From positions 620,001-684,000 of the forward strand of contig NZ_JAWMQR010000002.1 of the NCBI RefSeq assembly GCF_033283405.1: DNA of 64,000 nt, given 5' to 3'. The DNA is from Halioxenophilus sp033283405 (GTDB taxonomy: Bacteria > Pseudomonadota > Gammaproteobacteria > Pseudomonadales > Cellvibrionaceae). This document shows, in pieces, positions 62,312 to 64,000 of this stretch; the stretch's first letter is position 1; every line of letters begins with the position of its first letter. The notes under the pieces were generated by a model. That model was not told the DNA's origin and made no database searches. It saw only the letters and a list, made by a program, of their open reading frames with translations. Made by a program: the position numbers and the translations under genes.

Positions 62312-63487
62312 CTAACTAGCCCTGGCATTAATTAGAATATTCCTCGGTGTTAATTCCCGCGGACAAAATTGTTCAACCTGCACCTGATACCCCGCCTCCT
62401 GCAGACAGAGAGCTGCATCCAGTACCAGCCACACCTCCAACGCCCTTCGATAACCATGGCGTACCAGTTGTTTGCGCCGTACCTGTTGCCAACGCTGTTC
62501 GCCAAGCTTCTGGAAATGTCGCCAGTCGATGTTGCTCGGCAGTGGCAGCTGTTTCCACTCCACCAATTTTCGACAGACCGATTCAAACCCCCAATGCACG
62601 GCAGAGAGTGGCAGTGACGGGGTGGGCAGGTATTCATCACAATTGCGCAGCTGACGTTGCAGTTGGTCGAAACCCAAGCGCCAAGCCGCCAGTTTGCGTG
62701 CTTGGATTAATTCCCGTTCGTGGGCGGTAACACTCTCCTGTACCGCCAGATGCAGCTCATCGCGGGTGAGCGTTAACGGCAGCCGCCGCCCCGCCTGCGA
62801 CAGGGGTTGATAGTTCCCCTCAAGCCAAAGCGGATAACAGCAAGGCGCCAGCGAAATTGCCGCAACCGGTGATTGGCTAGCACGACGAATTAAACTGCGG
62901 TGCAGATCACCGCAGGCATGCAGTGCCACAACATGATTGTCCGGCGCCAATGTCAATCCTGCCTGCAACACATCGGTGGTCACAAACTGCACCGGGGCAT
63001 GCTGTGACTCAGCCAACATTTTACCCTGGCGGCACAACTGCCAGTCGCGCTCTACACCAATGCAGGGCAGTCGATACCAAGACGATAAACTGCGTCCCAG
63101 GTGCGCCTTGCCCGAACACCAATCGAGCCAACAGGCTCCACCGGGTTGTATGGCACTGGCAAAAGCCTGAATCTGTTCAAATTTTCGGCCCGGAATTCCC
63201 GCCTGCCAGTGATTGTCGGCCGGCGACATCTTATAAACAGCAAAGGGGAGTTTTATCAGCTGCTCCAGGCTGTTCATTTGCGGTAGATAACGGCTCAGCC
63301 AGAGCAACAACTGCTGTGGCTGAGCCTCCAACGCCTCGACTGCGCTATCAGCAAGCGTTAAACAGGCATTGGCCAGCTCCTGATGACTCGACTGCCACGG
63401 CAAATCTGTCTCTTTAAAAGGCGCCGGATGCCAAAGGAGCCTATCTTCAGCCAGCAGATTGGTTAATGCGGTAAAGGTCTCTTCCAT
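62312..63487 (-). CDS. METTL25/RRNAD1-like SAM-dependent methyltransferase
   Basis: A 391-residue protein with a methyltransferase_32-type core. WLDWCSGKAHLGRSL (about 117-132) is the SAM-binding motif I, IGVERDWQL gives the acidic residue of motif II, and ALHACGDLHRSLI followed by ISLAPCCYPLW are the hallmark blocks of this group. The C-terminal half is helical and rich in Arg and Trp. In animals this group includes METTL25; the bacterial substrate is unknown, with rRNA or protein possible. The N-terminal 100 residues form a helical domain. It ends 98 bases from the converging ELM1-like gene. Confidence 0.82.
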   Translation of the reverse strand: MEETFTALTNLLAEDRLLWHPAPFKETDLPWQSSHQELANACLTLADSAVEALEAQPQQLLLWLSRYLPQMNSLEQLIKLPFAVYKMSPADNHWQAGIPGRKFEQIQAFASAIQPGGACWLDWCSGKAHLGRSLSSWYRLPCIGVERDWQLCRQGKMLAESQHAPVQFVTTDVLQAGLTLAPDNHVVALHACGDLHRSLIRRASQSPVAAISLAPCCYPLWLEGNYQPLSQAGRRLPLTLTRDELHLAVQESVTAHERELIQARKLAAWRLGFDQLQRQLRNCDEYLPTPSLPLSAVHWGFESVCRKLVEWKQLPLPSNIDWRHFQKLGEQRWQQVRRKQLVRHGYRRALEVWLVLDAALCLQEAGYQVQVEQFCPRELTPRNILINARAS

Positions 63488-63564
63488 AGCAACGCAACTA
63501 CCCCCAACTGAAATTAATTGTAATTATTACGTCAGGTAACTCTGCTCAATCACCCATTAAGCCA

Positions 63565-64000
63565 TTAATTCGGGTTGGATAATCTCTCCGCCGTTATTAA
63601 CCAGGGCTGCAAACGTTTGCCAATTTTCAACTCAACCTGGTAACGCGGTTGCGCACGTTCCGGGTCGGCGGCGTAGCGGTAACTGGGCGCAGGTAAACCG
63701 CGAAAAAAGTCGGCCAACGGCAGTGGCACATGCACACGATCAATTGCCAGCCGATTAACATACCCCTGCAGCTGATTACCACTCCAGTAAACGGAGATAA
63801 CGCCGGCCATCACCAGGGTTTGGCTACGGTCGCGGTAACGCTGCGCCAGTGCCTGCCTATCAAGCCCAGCGTCGACCACAAACAGTCTGGAATAACTGTT
63901 CTGCCAAAGCCCCGCCTGGCGCTCGATGCTCTTTAACTGCCGCTGACGCTGTTCATCTTCACCAGCGTGCTGCAGGTTCGCACGCGCCTCCTCAACGGCG
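63565..64000 (-). CDS. C-terminal part of a DUF4824-like protein
   Basis: The frame is open to the right edge, so the N-terminus is missing; 144 codons remain. A coiled, charged stretch (EARANLQHAGEDEQRQRQL) leads to SRLFVVDAGLDRQALAQRY, then GNQLQGYVNRLAIDRVHVP and RYQVELKIGKRLQPWLI. This resembles, in my memory, DUF4824, a family of unknown function whose members are often membrane-linked. I make that assignment only tentatively. It is in the same direction as the methyltransferase gene, 77 bases upstream, so the two may be co-transcribed. Confidence 0.6.
   Translation of the reverse strand, partial: AVEEARANLQHAGEDEQRQRQLKSIERQAGLWQNSYSRLFVVDAGLDRQALAQRYRDRSQTLVMAGVISVYWSGNQLQGYVNRLAIDRVHVPLPLADFFRGLPAPSYRYAADPERAQPRYQVELKIGKRLQPWLITAERLSNPN

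Noticed and set aside
1..64000. CRISPR array, prophage, integron or DGR
   Set aside because: No spaced direct repeats, integrase, reverse transcriptase, Cas or phage genes were seen; the only mobile-type signals are the MITE-like element and its single end.

Overview
The window reads as chromosomal DNA of a free-living, probably marine gammaproteobacterium of the Cellvibrionales/OMG type. This is inferred from the gene families and has not been tested by phylogeny. The sequence is moderately GC-rich and densely coded, with pseudogene and mobile-element traces only around 36.3 and 60.5 kb. The supporting families are a type IV minor-pilin operon with PilY1, large TonB-dependent receptors with the EEIVVTA TonB box, tandem bacteriohemerythrins, an AidB-like acyl-CoA dehydrogenase and GGDEF/EAL signalling proteins. 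No prophage, plasmid, rRNA or CRISPR features were seen. One tRNA gene, tRNA-Pro(CGG), is present.

0-6 kb: a truncated acyltransferase-3 gene; a TMEM165/GDT1-type manganese exporter preceded by a yybP-ykoY manganese riboswitch; an exported tyrosine phosphatase; and a large lipoprotein with a poly-Gly tract encoded by a hexanucleotide repeat. 6-12.4 kb: a translationally coupled three-gene operon (DUF3604 protein, membrane-anchored peptidyl-prolyl isomerase, HupE/UreJ-like membrane protein) downstream of a TonB-dependent receptor. 13-17 kb: two tandem bacteriohemerythrins, a divergent LysR/SDR pair and a tiny exported protein with regularly spaced cysteines. 17.5-21.3 kb: a Tat-signal protein of unknown function and a second, closely related TonB receptor. 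22-28.4 kb: the minor pilin operon fimU-pilV-pilW-pilX-pilY1 on the minus strand, closed by a near-perfect bidirectional terminator and lacking pilE.

29-36 kb: a lipoprotein of unknown function, then an IclR-type regulator divergent from a four-gene set (sulfotransferase, SDR, TIM-barrel isomerase, LLM flavin oxidoreductase). A 20-bp perfect palindrome lies between them as a likely operator, so this looks like a regulated catabolic island. A 270-bp MITE-like inverted-repeat element follows at 36.3 kb, and a single end of the same repeat recurs at 60.5 kb beside a decayed TPR gene. 37-41.5 kb: a complete PAS-PAS-GGDEF-EAL protein followed by a degenerate EAL protein that has lost the catalytic DDFGTG motif.

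41.6-64 kb: mixed housekeeping and accessory genes. These are a PiT phosphate transporter, a Tat-exported PLP enzyme, a divergent purine pair (NCS2 permease and a guanine-deaminase-like amidohydrolase), tRNA-Pro, small exported proteins, a LysR regulator, DUF2798, an alpha/beta hydrolase, a FabG-like SDR, TauE, a flavin monooxygenase, a GDSL hydrolase, an AidB-like dehydrogenase, an ELM1-like protein, a METTL25-like methyltransferase and a truncated gene at the right edge. TTG and GTG starts are unusually common among the genes with clear ribosome-binding sites.
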